Shown piece after piece: positions 55,790-64,000 of a DNA stretch of 64,000 nucleotides. The notes beneath the pieces were generated by a model, which ran no database searches, was not told the origin of the DNA, and saw nothing but the letters and a program-made list of their open reading frames with translations. The DNA is from Methanobacteriota archaeon (GTDB lineage: Archaea > Halobacteriota > Methanosarcinia > Methanosarcinales > Methanosarcinaceae). The stretch's first letter is position 1. Every line of letters starts with the position of its first letter. Location of the stretch: the NCBI GenBank assembly GCA_023399215.1, contig JAEWQJ010000027.1, positions 1 through 64,000 on the forward strand, in the 5' to 3' direction. A program made the position numbers and the translations under genes.

Positions 55790-57811
55790 ATGAAAACAAA
55801 CAAAAAAATATATTCACTAGCTTTAGCATCAGCAGTTCTAGTTTTAGTTTTAATACTTTTTTCGTCTATGGCGTCTGCAGCTGCTGAGAAAAGTGCTTAT
55901 CCCAATATTACTATAACTCAAATTACCACAAGCGGAATAGCAACCCGCCCCGATATTTACGGCGATAAAATAGTTTGGGAGGAGGACTACAGTAATGGAT
56001 ACGCATCTAACATCCATGTGTACAATCTCTCTACACAAGAAGAGGAAACTGAATTTGGTGCCAGTGGATCACCTTCATGTCCTGTAATTTACGATAACAC
56101 GATAGTGTGGAAAGATTGCCGCAATGGATACAGAGACCATAAACAATATATTAGCTCCAGTGATATTTACATGTATGATCTCTCCACGGGAAAGGAAACA
56201 CTTATAACTGAACCACCACGTAATGCTGGCAGCCAGGATATCTATGGTAACAGAATAGTGTGGGAGGACGGTACAAACAACGTCAATATTTACATGTACG
56301 ACATTTCTACTCATTACCTCCACAATATAAATCAACTCGGCACTTGGAGATCATCAATTAATCCTGCTATCTATGGTGACAGGGTAGTATATCAGGATGG
56401 ACGCAATGGATATCCCCAGATCTTTATGTACAACAATTCCACTCAAACTGAAATTCAGATCAGTAGCAAAGCGGGGCTCAACCCTGCTATCTACGGCGAC
56501 AGGATAGTGTGGCAGGATTCCACTCAAAACAACGGTAATATCCACATGTACGATCTTTCCACGTCCCAAGAAACTCAGATTACCACTAGTGGATCAGCAT
56601 CGGATCCTGCTATATACGGTGACAGGATAGTATGGGAAGATTATCGCAAGTTAAACCCTGACATTTATATGTACGATCTCTCCACATCCCAAGAAACTCG
56701 GATCACCACCAGTGGATTAGTATCCAGTCCCGCTATCTATGATAATAGGATAATATGGTCATATGGGCGATATCGAGCATCAGACATCTACATGGCTACT
56801 ATCTCAGAAGAGCCAGAACTAAAAACACCTGTTGCAAACTTTACCAGCAGTGTTACATCAGGTAAAGCACCAGTATACGTTAAATTTACTGACACAAGCA
56901 CTGGCTCCCCAACGTTCTGGTTCTGGAATTTTGGAGACGGATCAAAGTCATACCTCCAGAATCCAACTCATAAGTATTCAAAAGCAGGAACATATACTGT
57001 GAACTTAACAGTAAAGAATGCGGCAGGACGTAACACGGTAACTAAAACAGAATATATAAAAGTTGTAACAAAACCTGTTGCAAACTTTACCAGCAGTGTT
57101 ACATCAGGAATAGTTCCATTAAAGGTTACCTTTACCGACACAAGCACTGGCTCCCCAACGTTTTGGTTCTGGGACTTTGGAGACGGGTCAAAGTCATATC
57201 AACAGAATCCGACTCATAAGTATTCAAACGCAGGGATATATACTGTTAACTTAACAGTAAAGAATGCGGTAGGCCGTAACACGGTAACAAAAACCGGATA
57301 TATAAACGTTGTAACAAAACCTGTTGCAAACTTTACCAGCAGTGTTACATCAGGAATAGTTCCATTAAAGGTTACCTTTACCGACACAAGTACAGGGACA
57401 CCTGTTGCATGGAAATGGGACTTTGGAGATGGGTCAAAGTCATACCAACAGAATCCGACTCACAAGTATTCAAATGTAGGAACATATACTGTTAACTTAA
57501 CAGTAAAGAATGCGATAGGTCGTAACACGGTAACAAAAACAGAATATATAAAAGTTGTAACAAAACCTGTTGCAAACTTTACCAGCAGTGTTACATCAGG
57601 AACAGTTCCATTAAAGGTTACCTTTACCGACACAAGTACAGGGACACCTTCTGGATGGAAATGGGACTTTGGAGACGGATCAAAGTCATACCTCCAGAAT
57701 CCGACTCACAAGTATTCAAATGTAGGAACATATACTGTTAACTTAACAGTAAAGAATGCGATAGGTCGTAGCACGGTAACAAAAACAGAATATATAAAAG
57801 TGATCACGTAA
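55790..57811 (+). CDS. Secreted beta-propeller protein with four PKD domains
   Basis: 673 residues. A signal peptide (1-31, ending SMASAAA) leads into a propeller of about seven TolB-like blades (about 40-335) marked by IYGDRIVWEDxRxxNPDIYM and DLSTSQETxIT. Four PKD domains follow (about 343-673), each starting PVANFTSSVTSG and containing WxFGDGSKSYxQNPTHKY; copies two to four are so alike at DNA level that recent duplication or gene conversion is likely. It ends directly after the last PKD with no visible membrane or sorting tail. Typical of methanosarcinal cell-surface adhesin-like proteins; its binding partner is unknown. Confidence 0.88.
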   Translation: MKTNKKIYSLALASAVLVLVLILFSSMASAAAEKSAYPNITITQITTSGIATRPDIYGDKIVWEEDYSNGYASNIHVYNLSTQEEETEFGASGSPSCPVIYDNTIVWKDCRNGYRDHKQYISSSDIYMYDLSTGKETLITEPPRNAGSQDIYGNRIVWEDGTNNVNIYMYDISTHYLHNINQLGTWRSSINPAIYGDRVVYQDGRNGYPQIFMYNNSTQTEIQISSKAGLNPAIYGDRIVWQDSTQNNGNIHMYDLSTSQETQITTSGSASDPAIYGDRIVWEDYRKLNPDIYMYDLSTSQETRITTSGLVSSPAIYDNRIIWSYGRYRASDIYMATISEEPELKTPVANFTSSVTSGKAPVYVKFTDTSTGSPTFWFWNFGDGSKSYLQNPTHKYSKAGTYTVNLTVKNAAGRNTVTKTEYIKVVTKPVANFTSSVTSGIVPLKVTFTDTSTGSPTFWFWDFGDGSKSYQQNPTHKYSNAGIYTVNLTVKNAVGRNTVTKTGYINVVTKPVANFTSSVTSGIVPLKVTFTDTSTGTPVAWKWDFGDGSKSYQQNPTHKYSNVGTYTVNLTVKNAIGRNTVTKTEYIKVVTKPVANFTSSVTSGTVPLKVTFTDTSTGTPSGWKWDFGDGSKSYLQNPTHKYSNVGTYTVNLTVKNAIGRSTVTKTEYIKVIT

Positions 57812-59222
57812 AATTGATGCCAAATAAAAGGCCGGAAATATATTCTGAAAACAATAAACTCTTCAACTGAAACACGCAAAAAATAAAGGCTAAACGTAAT
57901 GATTAAAGGTTTGTTCTGGTCGCAATGGAAGAATCATAGTGAGTGGCTGAAACAGACCTTACTTCTGTTTTTTCTTATTATGTTTTTATAATTAACATCA
58001 GTTTTTCCTGATCCCCCGTACCTTTATCTTTTTCTGAGTGATGAAACTTCAACCTTCTGCATTAGGTTGAAATTCAAAAACTGACTGAGTCTAGTTTTTA
58101 TCTAATGTCTAATTTTTATCTAATGTCTAAGAGCCTATCTAAATCTAAGAACCTACCTTAAATTTACATTTGATTTACAATTTTGAATGGGCTGAAGACC
58201 GAGTTTTTTGCAAATTCAACCCGAATTTGGATCTCACAGTATAAAGCCGCATCAAATAACCCATAAAACAGAGATTGTAACCAAAAAAGAAGTTATTGGA
58301 CAAGAATTAATAACTTTTTAATATAAAAACTCTAAATATAGAGCAAATCAGTGATCGTGGAGTAAAAATAGCTAACCTATCGTCATGAAGGATCTAACAT
58401 ATAATCAATATAACAAAGTTCCTATAATGGTTCTTATAGAGAATGTGGAAACGATATAATTACCGATGGTGGATGAGTTCAAGATGTAATGACGTAAAAG
58501 TTGAACTACGTGAATCAGGCACTTAATTAATTTTTATTAGGTCTGTAGATTATCTATAGCTACATCCCGATTTTCATGATTTTATAAACTCCGGTTCAAT
58601 CTGTGAATTAAAAAATGTGGTTATGTAGAAGTCTTCTGAAATCAAGAACTTCCAATTGTTTAAACTGAACTACTTGATACATTATTACATATTTATTTCA
58701 GAGCCTATTGAACCTGATTTAGATAGTTTTTCCACAAAACCAAAAACAAAAAAACTACTGGATTTTGGAACTGGATTTTAGAGCAACAAAACCTGTGTTC
58801 AGCAGGTCGACATTAAGATTTGGATATTTTTCAGAATAGATATCCTCTTCAAACTGTACGGGAAAAATAGGTTTCATATATTTACTGAAAGTTTAAAAAT
58901 TTACTCAAGTCTAAAAAATAAATTAAGATATAAATAACTTTCAAAACATGTAATAAAATTATTCCAAGTTTTTTGGTTAGAACATTTTTCCTTGAAATGA
59001 AGAGGATGTCAGGATAGCGCTTTTCAAATGCCCTAATTAATTTGATCTGTATTTAACATGTGTTAACATATGGTCCAACCATCATTATAAAAAACGACAG
59101 GTCTTTTTTGCAGTCGTTTAGTATGGGATGGAATGCAAGTTCCCATAAAAACGCTATCAATGAAAATATTTGAAATAACAATTTACCTGCTGGATGTAGG
59201 ACGAAATATAAGGAGTGAGATA
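57812..59222. other. 1.4-kb AT-rich spacer
   Basis: I see no gene or remnant that I can defend. A short double copy TTTTTATCTAATGTCTAA lies at 58095-58130, and TATA-like stretches occur at several places. The start region of the next gene's own reading frame extends back to 59133 but is discounted. Confidence 0.4.
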
Positions 59223-60224
59223 ATGAAAATGAACAAAAAACTGTGTTCAGTATCTTTAGCTTCAACAGCCATTGTTTTATTTTTAATTTTGACATTATCT
59301 ACTACATCGGCAGCTACTGCACAAAGTACTTCGAGCACGGCTAAACACGCCTACATTACGAATAGCGGCAGCACCACTGTTACTGTAATTGATATCACAA
59401 CAAATAAGGTTACAGCCAAGGTACTCGTAGGAAAATATCCTTATGGAGTTGCAGTCAACCCCGCTGGAACTAAGGTATATGTATCAAAAGAAGCAAGCAG
59501 CGTTGTCTCCGTAATTGACACTGCAACAAACAAGGTTACAGCCACAGTGGGGGTAGGAAAAAAGCCCTGGGGAGTTGCAATTAACCCGACTGGAACAAAG
59601 GTATATGTGGCAAATGAAGGTAGTAAGACTGTCTCTGTAATTGACACTGAAACAAATAAGGTTACAGCTACAGTGTATGTAGGAAATTATCCTTGTGGAG
59701 TTGCAGTTAACCCAGCAGGAACAAAGGTATATGTGACGAATACTCTCGATAACACTATCTCTGTTATTGACACAGCCACAAACAAGGTCACAGCCACAAT
59801 AAAGGTAGGAAATCTCCCTACCGGAGTTGCAGTTAATCCAGCGGGAACAAAAGTGTATGTGACGAACGAGTACGATGTTTCGGTAATTGACGCAACAAAA
59901 AATAAGGTTGCTGCCACGGTGACTGTAGGAAAATATCCATGGGGTGTTGCAGTAAACCCTGCTGGAACAAAGGTATATGTGACGAACTATGGTGATGGTA
60001 CTATTTCTGTGATTAACACAGCCACAAACAAGGTTACAGCCACAGCGAAGGTAGGAAGTTGTCCATTAGGAATTGCTTTCAGTCCTGACGGGACTAAAGC
60101 ATATGTGGCGAAAGAAACAAGCGGTGCTGTCTCTGTAATTAACACAGCTACAAACAGGGTTACAGCCATAGTGGGGACAGGAAAAGATCCTGTTGCATTC
60201 GGAAAATTTATTTCCACAACATAA
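59223..60224 (+). CDS. Secreted seven-bladed YVTN beta-propeller protein
   Basis: 333 residues from the ATG at 59223, chosen because AGGAGTGAG lies just upstream and a signal peptide ([12 protein letters not shown]...TTSAATAQS) then begins at residue 1. Seven blades of about 42 residues repeat the pattern [17 protein letters not shown]...[15 protein letters not shown], which closes a seven-bladed propeller of the surface-layer type. There is no membrane anchor; a decayed PKD domain lies right after the stop, so the protein may formerly have been longer. Presumed extracellular. Confidence 0.88.
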   Translation: MKMNKKLCSVSLASTAIVLFLILTLSTTSAATAQSTSSTAKHAYITNSGSTTVTVIDITTNKVTAKVLVGKYPYGVAVNPAGTKVYVSKEASSVVSVIDTATNKVTATVGVGKKPWGVAINPTGTKVYVANEGSKTVSVIDTETNKVTATVYVGNYPCGVAVNPAGTKVYVTNTLDNTISVIDTATNKVTATIKVGNLPTGVAVNPAGTKVYVTNEYDVSVIDATKNKVAATVTVGKYPWGVAVNPAGTKVYVTNYGDGTISVINTATNKVTATAKVGSCPLGIAFSPDGTKAYVAKETSGAVSVINTATNRVTAIVGTGKDPVAFGKFISTT

Positions 60225-60758
60225 TATTTCCTGTTGCAAACTTCAAAGGTTCGTTACTTTCAGGAAAAGCACCGTTAACTGTGTTGTCTTTACTGGCAAA
60301 AGCACAGGAACACCGATTAAATTGAAATGGGGTTTCGGAGTCTGAATCTCCTTAACCCCCAGGATCTAACGCATCAACTGCTGAAGGTTTAGTTTACTGA
60401 CAAAAACACCAGATCAAAGCCAAGGGATAGTGAGAAAAAGATAAAAGCTAAAGGGTCTATGATTACTGATCAAATCTTGAAAATATGAACCTGTTCTCCT
60501 TATTTATTGGAGCTTGAGACGGTCATTTTCTTTACATTTTATAGCTGCTGACCCGAAAACTCGCTATCCTTTTCGCGATTATATCTTCAACTTTCTCTCA
60601 ATTTTTTCTCAATTTTTTCTCAATTTGTTTTCGGCTTTCTCTTAACTAGCTCTCAACTTTTTCTCGACTTTTCTACTTATTTTTAACTTTGTCTTCACTT
60701 CTTCCTTTATTCTCATTTTTTCGTATCTTTTCCTATTTTATATCAATTTTTCTTTTCT
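60225..60758 (+). pseudogene. Decayed PKD stub (60228-60345) and pyrimidine-rich spacer
   Basis: Just after the YVTN gene the frame reads FPVANFKGSLLSGKAPLTV, then after a shift FTGKSTGTP and IKLKWGFG before a stop: a broken PKD domain, probably the former C-terminus of the YVTN protein. The remainder, about 60550-60740, is rich in repeated TCTCAATTTTT/CTCAACTTTTTC units and has no gene. Confidence 0.55.
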
Positions 60759-61916
60759 TCACCTGTTCCGCCTCAAGAAATAGGCTGCTCCTACAGCCAG
60801 CCCCACAATTCCAGACCCAGGACCAGGTGATTCTTTTTCTCCTGAACCCTCTTCATTGGTAGCATTTTTGTCAGTAGTATTTTCATTGGTAGCGTTTTCA
60901 TTGGTAACATTTTCGTCAGTAGCATTTTCGGCTGCTGGTCCTGTAGCTTCTTCGGTTTTGTTTACAGTGGTTTCGGAACTGGTTGCTTTTTCCATGTCAG
61001 TCAGGCCCTGTTCATAAGCACTGGCATTCAGATTGCTTTCAAGGGTTTTAACGGCATTTGGGACTTTTGGGAAGAGCGGGTAATTATCAGTTCCTCCGCC
61101 TGTGATGTTATATGAGGTATCACAAATTCCGTTGTTGTTTTCGTCCACATCGGTTTCGCTGTAACCTTTACCTTCAAGGTCAGCCCAGAAGTTACCTCCT
61201 ATGTAAGGTCCCCTGACAATATTCTGTTTTGTTTTGAGGGGGCTTTGCCAGAGATTTTCTGCGTTTGCAGCTTTTTCATCCACGTTTTCGGCGTTTTTGA
61301 AGTAATTATTATAGATAAGATTCTTGCTGCTCGCCTCAAGTGAGATTCCCGGACCGTAATTATAGGCAATTGTATTGCCAATGATATCATTTGAGTTTGA
61401 GCTTTCGAGCCTTATTCCTTTTTCATCAAGAGTAATGAGATTGTTGCTTATGGTATTGCTGTCAGAACCTTTGAGAAGAATGCCATACTCGGCTCCCTTA
61501 ACTCTATTGTTGTTAATATAGCAGCTTTTAACCCCTTTAAGCAAGATTCCTGCTTTTTCCGAGCCCTCAATGGCAAACCCGCTAAAAGATGCCCTATCCA
61601 CGCTGATTTCAACAGCGCTTTTCGTGGGATCGGTTGCTCTTATCACAGTATCTTCCGGATTTCTTGATTCCGACCAGATCTGGACTTGCTTATTTATTTT
61701 GAGATTTTCAACATAGGTTCCAGGGCTTACAAAAATCGTGTCTCCAGCTTCTGCTTCATCGATTGCGGCCTGTATGGAGATATAGTCCCCTTCAGTTGCC
61801 GAACTTACTCTTAAATTCGAGGCCGAGGAGGCAGAGCATGTGCAGAGAACTGCCAGAGTAATCGCAAGTGCTGTCAGCTTAAAAGCTCTGAAATTCTGTC
61901 TTTTTATTCTTCTCAT
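60759..61916 (-). CDS. NosD-like beta-helix surface protein with PGF-CTERM-like tail
   Basis: 385 residues. A signal peptide (about 1-32) is followed by a right-handed beta-helix (about 35-285) with ISIQAAIDEAEAGDTIFVSP at its entry and turns such as NTISNNLITLD and NDIIGNTIAYN, plus the YIGGNFWADLEGKGYS block shared with the surface protein at 24951. An Asn/Glu/Thr-rich repeat linker (NATNENTTDKNAT type, about 325-360) leads to SPGPGSGIVGLAVGAAYFL and RRNR. The last part resembles PGF-CTERM but with PGPG instead of PGF, so processing is likely but not certain. Confidence 0.85.
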   Translation of the reverse strand: MRRIKRQNFRAFKLTALAITLAVLCTCSASSASNLRVSSATEGDYISIQAAIDEAEAGDTIFVSPGTYVENLKINKQVQIWSESRNPEDTVIRATDPTKSAVEISVDRASFSGFAIEGSEKAGILLKGVKSCYINNNRVKGAEYGILLKGSDSNTISNNLITLDEKGIRLESSNSNDIIGNTIAYNYGPGISLEASSKNLIYNNYFKNAENVDEKAANAENLWQSPLKTKQNIVRGPYIGGNFWADLEGKGYSETDVDENNNGICDTSYNITGGGTDNYPLFPKVPNAVKTLESNLNASAYEQGLTDMEKATSSETTVNKTEEATGPAAENATDENVTNENATNENTTDKNATNEEGSGEKESPGPGSGIVGLAVGAAYFLRRNR

Positions 61917-62235
61917 ACTAGTTCTTCCTTTACATTTTGAAGCTGCTGTTTTCTTTAGTCAGGCCTAACTCTTTAGAAAAAAGAAAGCCTTCCTTTTCCA
62001 GGTTTTTCATTGTTTTTTAATAAAAAGCTCTCTCAATACTTTGTCAAGGAAGTAATTTTATCCCGAAATTAATATACCTTTGGAAATAAAAAATTCTAAA
62101 CAGCTATCCTTAAATAATAGTTCAATATCCTCTGATAAAAGAAATTAATCTTCAATTAAAGCCTTAAATACTGTAAAATCTGATATTACACTGAAATTTT
62201 ATTGTTTCACTATTGTCTCGAATGGAGGCCTAAAA
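61917..62235. other. Divergent promoter spacer
   Basis: 319 AT-rich bases between the NosD-like gene (minus) and the RPA gene (plus). No gene, repeat or strong hairpin was seen. GGAGGCC stands 9 bases before the RPA start. Confidence 0.4.
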
Positions 62236-63606
62236 ATGGATGAGAAGATTGCGCCCCACCTTGAAGAGTTAACCAGGGCGCTTGGAGACCTTGAAAAGAC
62301 TGGCATCCGGGCAGAATTTGAGAAACTCATTGCTTTTCGTGTTCCGCCTGATGTCGCAAAAGAGAGTATCCTCCGCAAGTATGGAGGAAAAAGGAAAGTT
62401 TTGAAAGTAAAAGATCTGTCTGCCAATCTTAAGAATTTTGAGCTTACAGGCAGGATTCTGGACATCGGGGAAAAGTCAATCCGTCCGCAGGCAGGAGCTC
62501 AGGAAAAACCTTCCAGGCTTTATACCGGAGTTCTTGCGGACGAAACCGGAGCAGTTCTGTTTTCTTCCTGGGGGAAGCTGCCAGGTTCAATTGGAGATGT
62601 GATTAACATCAAAAATGCCTATACCCGAGTCTGGCAGAACCGGATCAGGCTTTCTATAGGAGAACAATCTCCGGTATCGAAAATTTCGGACTCTTCACTC
62701 CCTCCCTTGTCTGAACTTTCAGCAAGCCAGAAAAAAAAGTTAATTGACATAGGAGCCGTGGATTTTTCCGTAGATACAATAGCCTGTGTGCTTCAGCTTT
62801 CATACAGGGAAGTCTTTGTAAAGGGACGCAAGTCCAGAGTGATCTCGGGCGTACTTGCGGACGAGACTGGGAGGCTGCCTTTTACGGCCTGGATTGAACT
62901 GCCTGGCATTGATATCGGGAGCATTATTCGAATTGAAGGAGCTCAGGTGCGGATGTTCAGGGGAATGCCATCAGTAAATATTCTGAACAGCACAAAAGTT
63001 TCTTCGATCGGGCCCGACGAGGCCGGAAAACTTACTTTTACCTTTGAATCCGCAGCAAAAGATCCTACCCCTATCAAAATCCAGGAGATAAATTCAAGAA
63101 ACAGCATGTTTGACGTGTCCATAGCAGGTAACCTGGTTTCAGTCAGACCCGGTTCAGGTATTATCTCCCGCTGCCCTGAATGCAGTCGTGTAATCCAGAA
63201 AGGAAATTGCAGGGTTCACGGTAAGGTCGAAGGCATATGGGACATGCGGATCAAAGCCATACTGGATGATGGAACAGGTTCCGTGTTAGTTATGTTTCCA
63301 AGGGAACTTGCGGAAATCATCTATGGAAAAACTCTTGAGGAAGCCGAACAGCTGATGTTCTCTGATGTCTCAAAAGATGCAGTCTATGAAGATTTAAGGC
63401 GGTTTCTTACGGGTCGTTATCTTGAAGTACGAGGTAATTCTTCAAAAAGTGAATTTGGGGTTTCTTTCGTGGCTGAAAATGCCTGGGTACCTGAAGATGA
63501 TCTTGCGGTAAGGGTGGTTGAGCTCCTTCGCAGGCTCGGGCCGGATGAAGAGGATGGACAGGAGAAAAATTCACAGGTTTCCAGGGGAGGAATCGAGCTT
63601 GCTTAA
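62236..63606 (+). CDS. Replication protein A, OB-fold and zinc-finger type
   Basis: 456 residues. After a helical N-terminus (1-60) come two clear OB folds (about 66-145 and 172-258, both with GVLADETG in the middle strand) and a third, weaker one that surrounds a zinc motif C313-x2-C316-x8-C325-x2-H328 (CPECSRVIQKGNCRVH). This layout matches the RPA2/RPA3-type single-stranded-DNA-binding proteins of Methanosarcina rather than the four-OB RPA1. It protects ssDNA in replication and repair. The next gene, an RPA-associated protein, overlaps its end, a linkage typical for this type. Confidence 0.92.
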   Translation: MDEKIAPHLEELTRALGDLEKTGIRAEFEKLIAFRVPPDVAKESILRKYGGKRKVLKVKDLSANLKNFELTGRILDIGEKSIRPQAGAQEKPSRLYTGVLADETGAVLFSSWGKLPGSIGDVINIKNAYTRVWQNRIRLSIGEQSPVSKISDSSLPPLSELSASQKKKLIDIGAVDFSVDTIACVLQLSYREVFVKGRKSRVISGVLADETGRLPFTAWIELPGIDIGSIIRIEGAQVRMFRGMPSVNILNSTKVSSIGPDEAGKLTFTFESAAKDPTPIKIQEINSRNSMFDVSIAGNLVSVRPGSGIISRCPECSRVIQKGNCRVHGKVEGIWDMRIKAILDDGTGSVLVMFPRELAEIIYGKTLEEAEQLMFSDVSKDAVYEDLRRFLTGRYLEVRGNSSKSEFGVSFVAENAWVPEDDLAVRVVELLRRLGPDEEDGQEKNSQVSRGGIELA

Positions 63607-64000
63607 ACGAGAGGTTGCAAAAAGAGTTTTTGCAAGAGAATTCGAAGCCTGCAGAGAACTTGAAAAACCTGAACGGGTTGACTCGGAAGCCGCAGATTCA
63701 AAAACCCCAAACCTGCTTATTAGCCCTCTGGGGCTTATTCTCAATCGTGTTTTTGTGGTTGGAGTAATCACAGAACTTGACAATATCGGAACACAGAGTG
63801 AGATGTGGAAAGCGAGAATAGTTGATCCCACAGGGGCTTTTACGGCATACGCAGGGCAGTATCAACCTGAAGCTTCGATCTTCTTTTCAACGGTACAGGT
63901 TCCTGCTTTCATTGCCCTTACAGGGAAAGCCAGGACATATGAACCCGAACCAGGATCGGTTTTTGTTTCTATTCGGGCTGAAGAAGTAAATGTAGTGGAT
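63599..64000 (+). CDS. RPA-associated protein (COG3390 type), 3' end outside window
   Basis: 134 codons are visible, starting at TTG with GGGGAGG nine bases upstream; it overlaps the RPA stop by eight bases. An ATG at 63554 in the same frame is the alternative but would lengthen the overlap and has no properly spaced site. The visible part contains LKREVAKRVFAREFEA, LISPLGLILNRVFVVGVITE and an OB-like run to the edge. Members are always found beside archaeal RPA genes and are thought to join it on ssDNA. Truncated by the window. Confidence 0.85.
   Translation, partial: MLKREVAKRVFAREFEACRELEKPERVDSEAADSKTPNLLISPLGLILNRVFVVGVITELDNIGTQSEMWKARIVDPTGAFTAYAGQYQPEASIFFSTVQVPAFIALTGKARTYEPEPGSVFVSIRAEEVNVVD

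Overview
The window is a stretch of chromosome from a Methanosarcina-type methanogenic archaeon. The main evidence is the complete mtrEDCBAFGH operon (methyl-H4SPT:coenzyme M methyltransferase). Supporting evidence is the set of PGF-CTERM, PKD, YVTN and NosD-like surface proteins, the archaeal mevalonate enzymes, an RPA gene followed by an RPA-associated gene, and very AT-rich, repeat-laden spacers. The species cannot be fixed from the sequence alone.

Layout. 1-5.9 kb: the tail of a PGF-CTERM surface protein, a UspA protein, a ModE-type regulator preceded by the decayed C-terminal half of a molybdate-transporter ATPase, a small MITE-like element, a sodium:solute symporter and a TIM-barrel protein. 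6.7-11.6 kb: the mtr operon behind an 800-base AT-rich leader with a 16-bp palindrome. 12.8-19.3 kb: a protein with a possible ribbon-helix-helix start, RtcB RNA ligase and its partner archease, a CDP-alcohol phosphatidyltransferase, a class II aldolase, a many-times-frameshifted pseudogene and tRNA-Thr(TGT). 20.4-29.9 kb: a MOCOS-like PLP enzyme, a membrane protein joining a Cache sensor to a pentameric ligand-gated channel module, a large beta-helix/PKD/YVTN surface protein with a decayed tail, a degenerate three-repeat CRISPR-like cluster and a one-cysteine peroxiredoxin.

30-41 kb: an HExxH protein, a MoeB/ThiF-type E1 enzyme, a RavA-like MoxR ATPase with a ViaA-like VWA protein, a Ser-rich secreted protein and a membrane transglutaminase-like protein. 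41.2-51.2 kb is metabolic: aconitase and citrate synthase (the oxidative half-TCA route towards 2-oxoglutarate), then anhydromevalonate-phosphate decarboxylase with both subunits of phosphomevalonate dehydratase (isoprenoid lipid precursors), a site-2 protease and a B12-binding radical SAM protein. 51.9-54.9 kb: phosphoglucosamine mutase, LarE with three cysteines, and a GNAT acetyltransferase. 55-62 kb: more surface proteins (beta-propeller plus PKD, YVTN, NosD-like) beside decayed PKD fragments. 62.2-64 kb: zinc-finger RPA and the start of its COG3390-type partner.

Two themes run across the window. Spacers carry many short tandem arrays with units of 14-23 bp. Gene decay is common, most visibly in surface-protein genes, with several fragments readable only by changing frame. 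The strongest candidate for unusual biology is the Cache-pLGIC fusion at 22280-24379.
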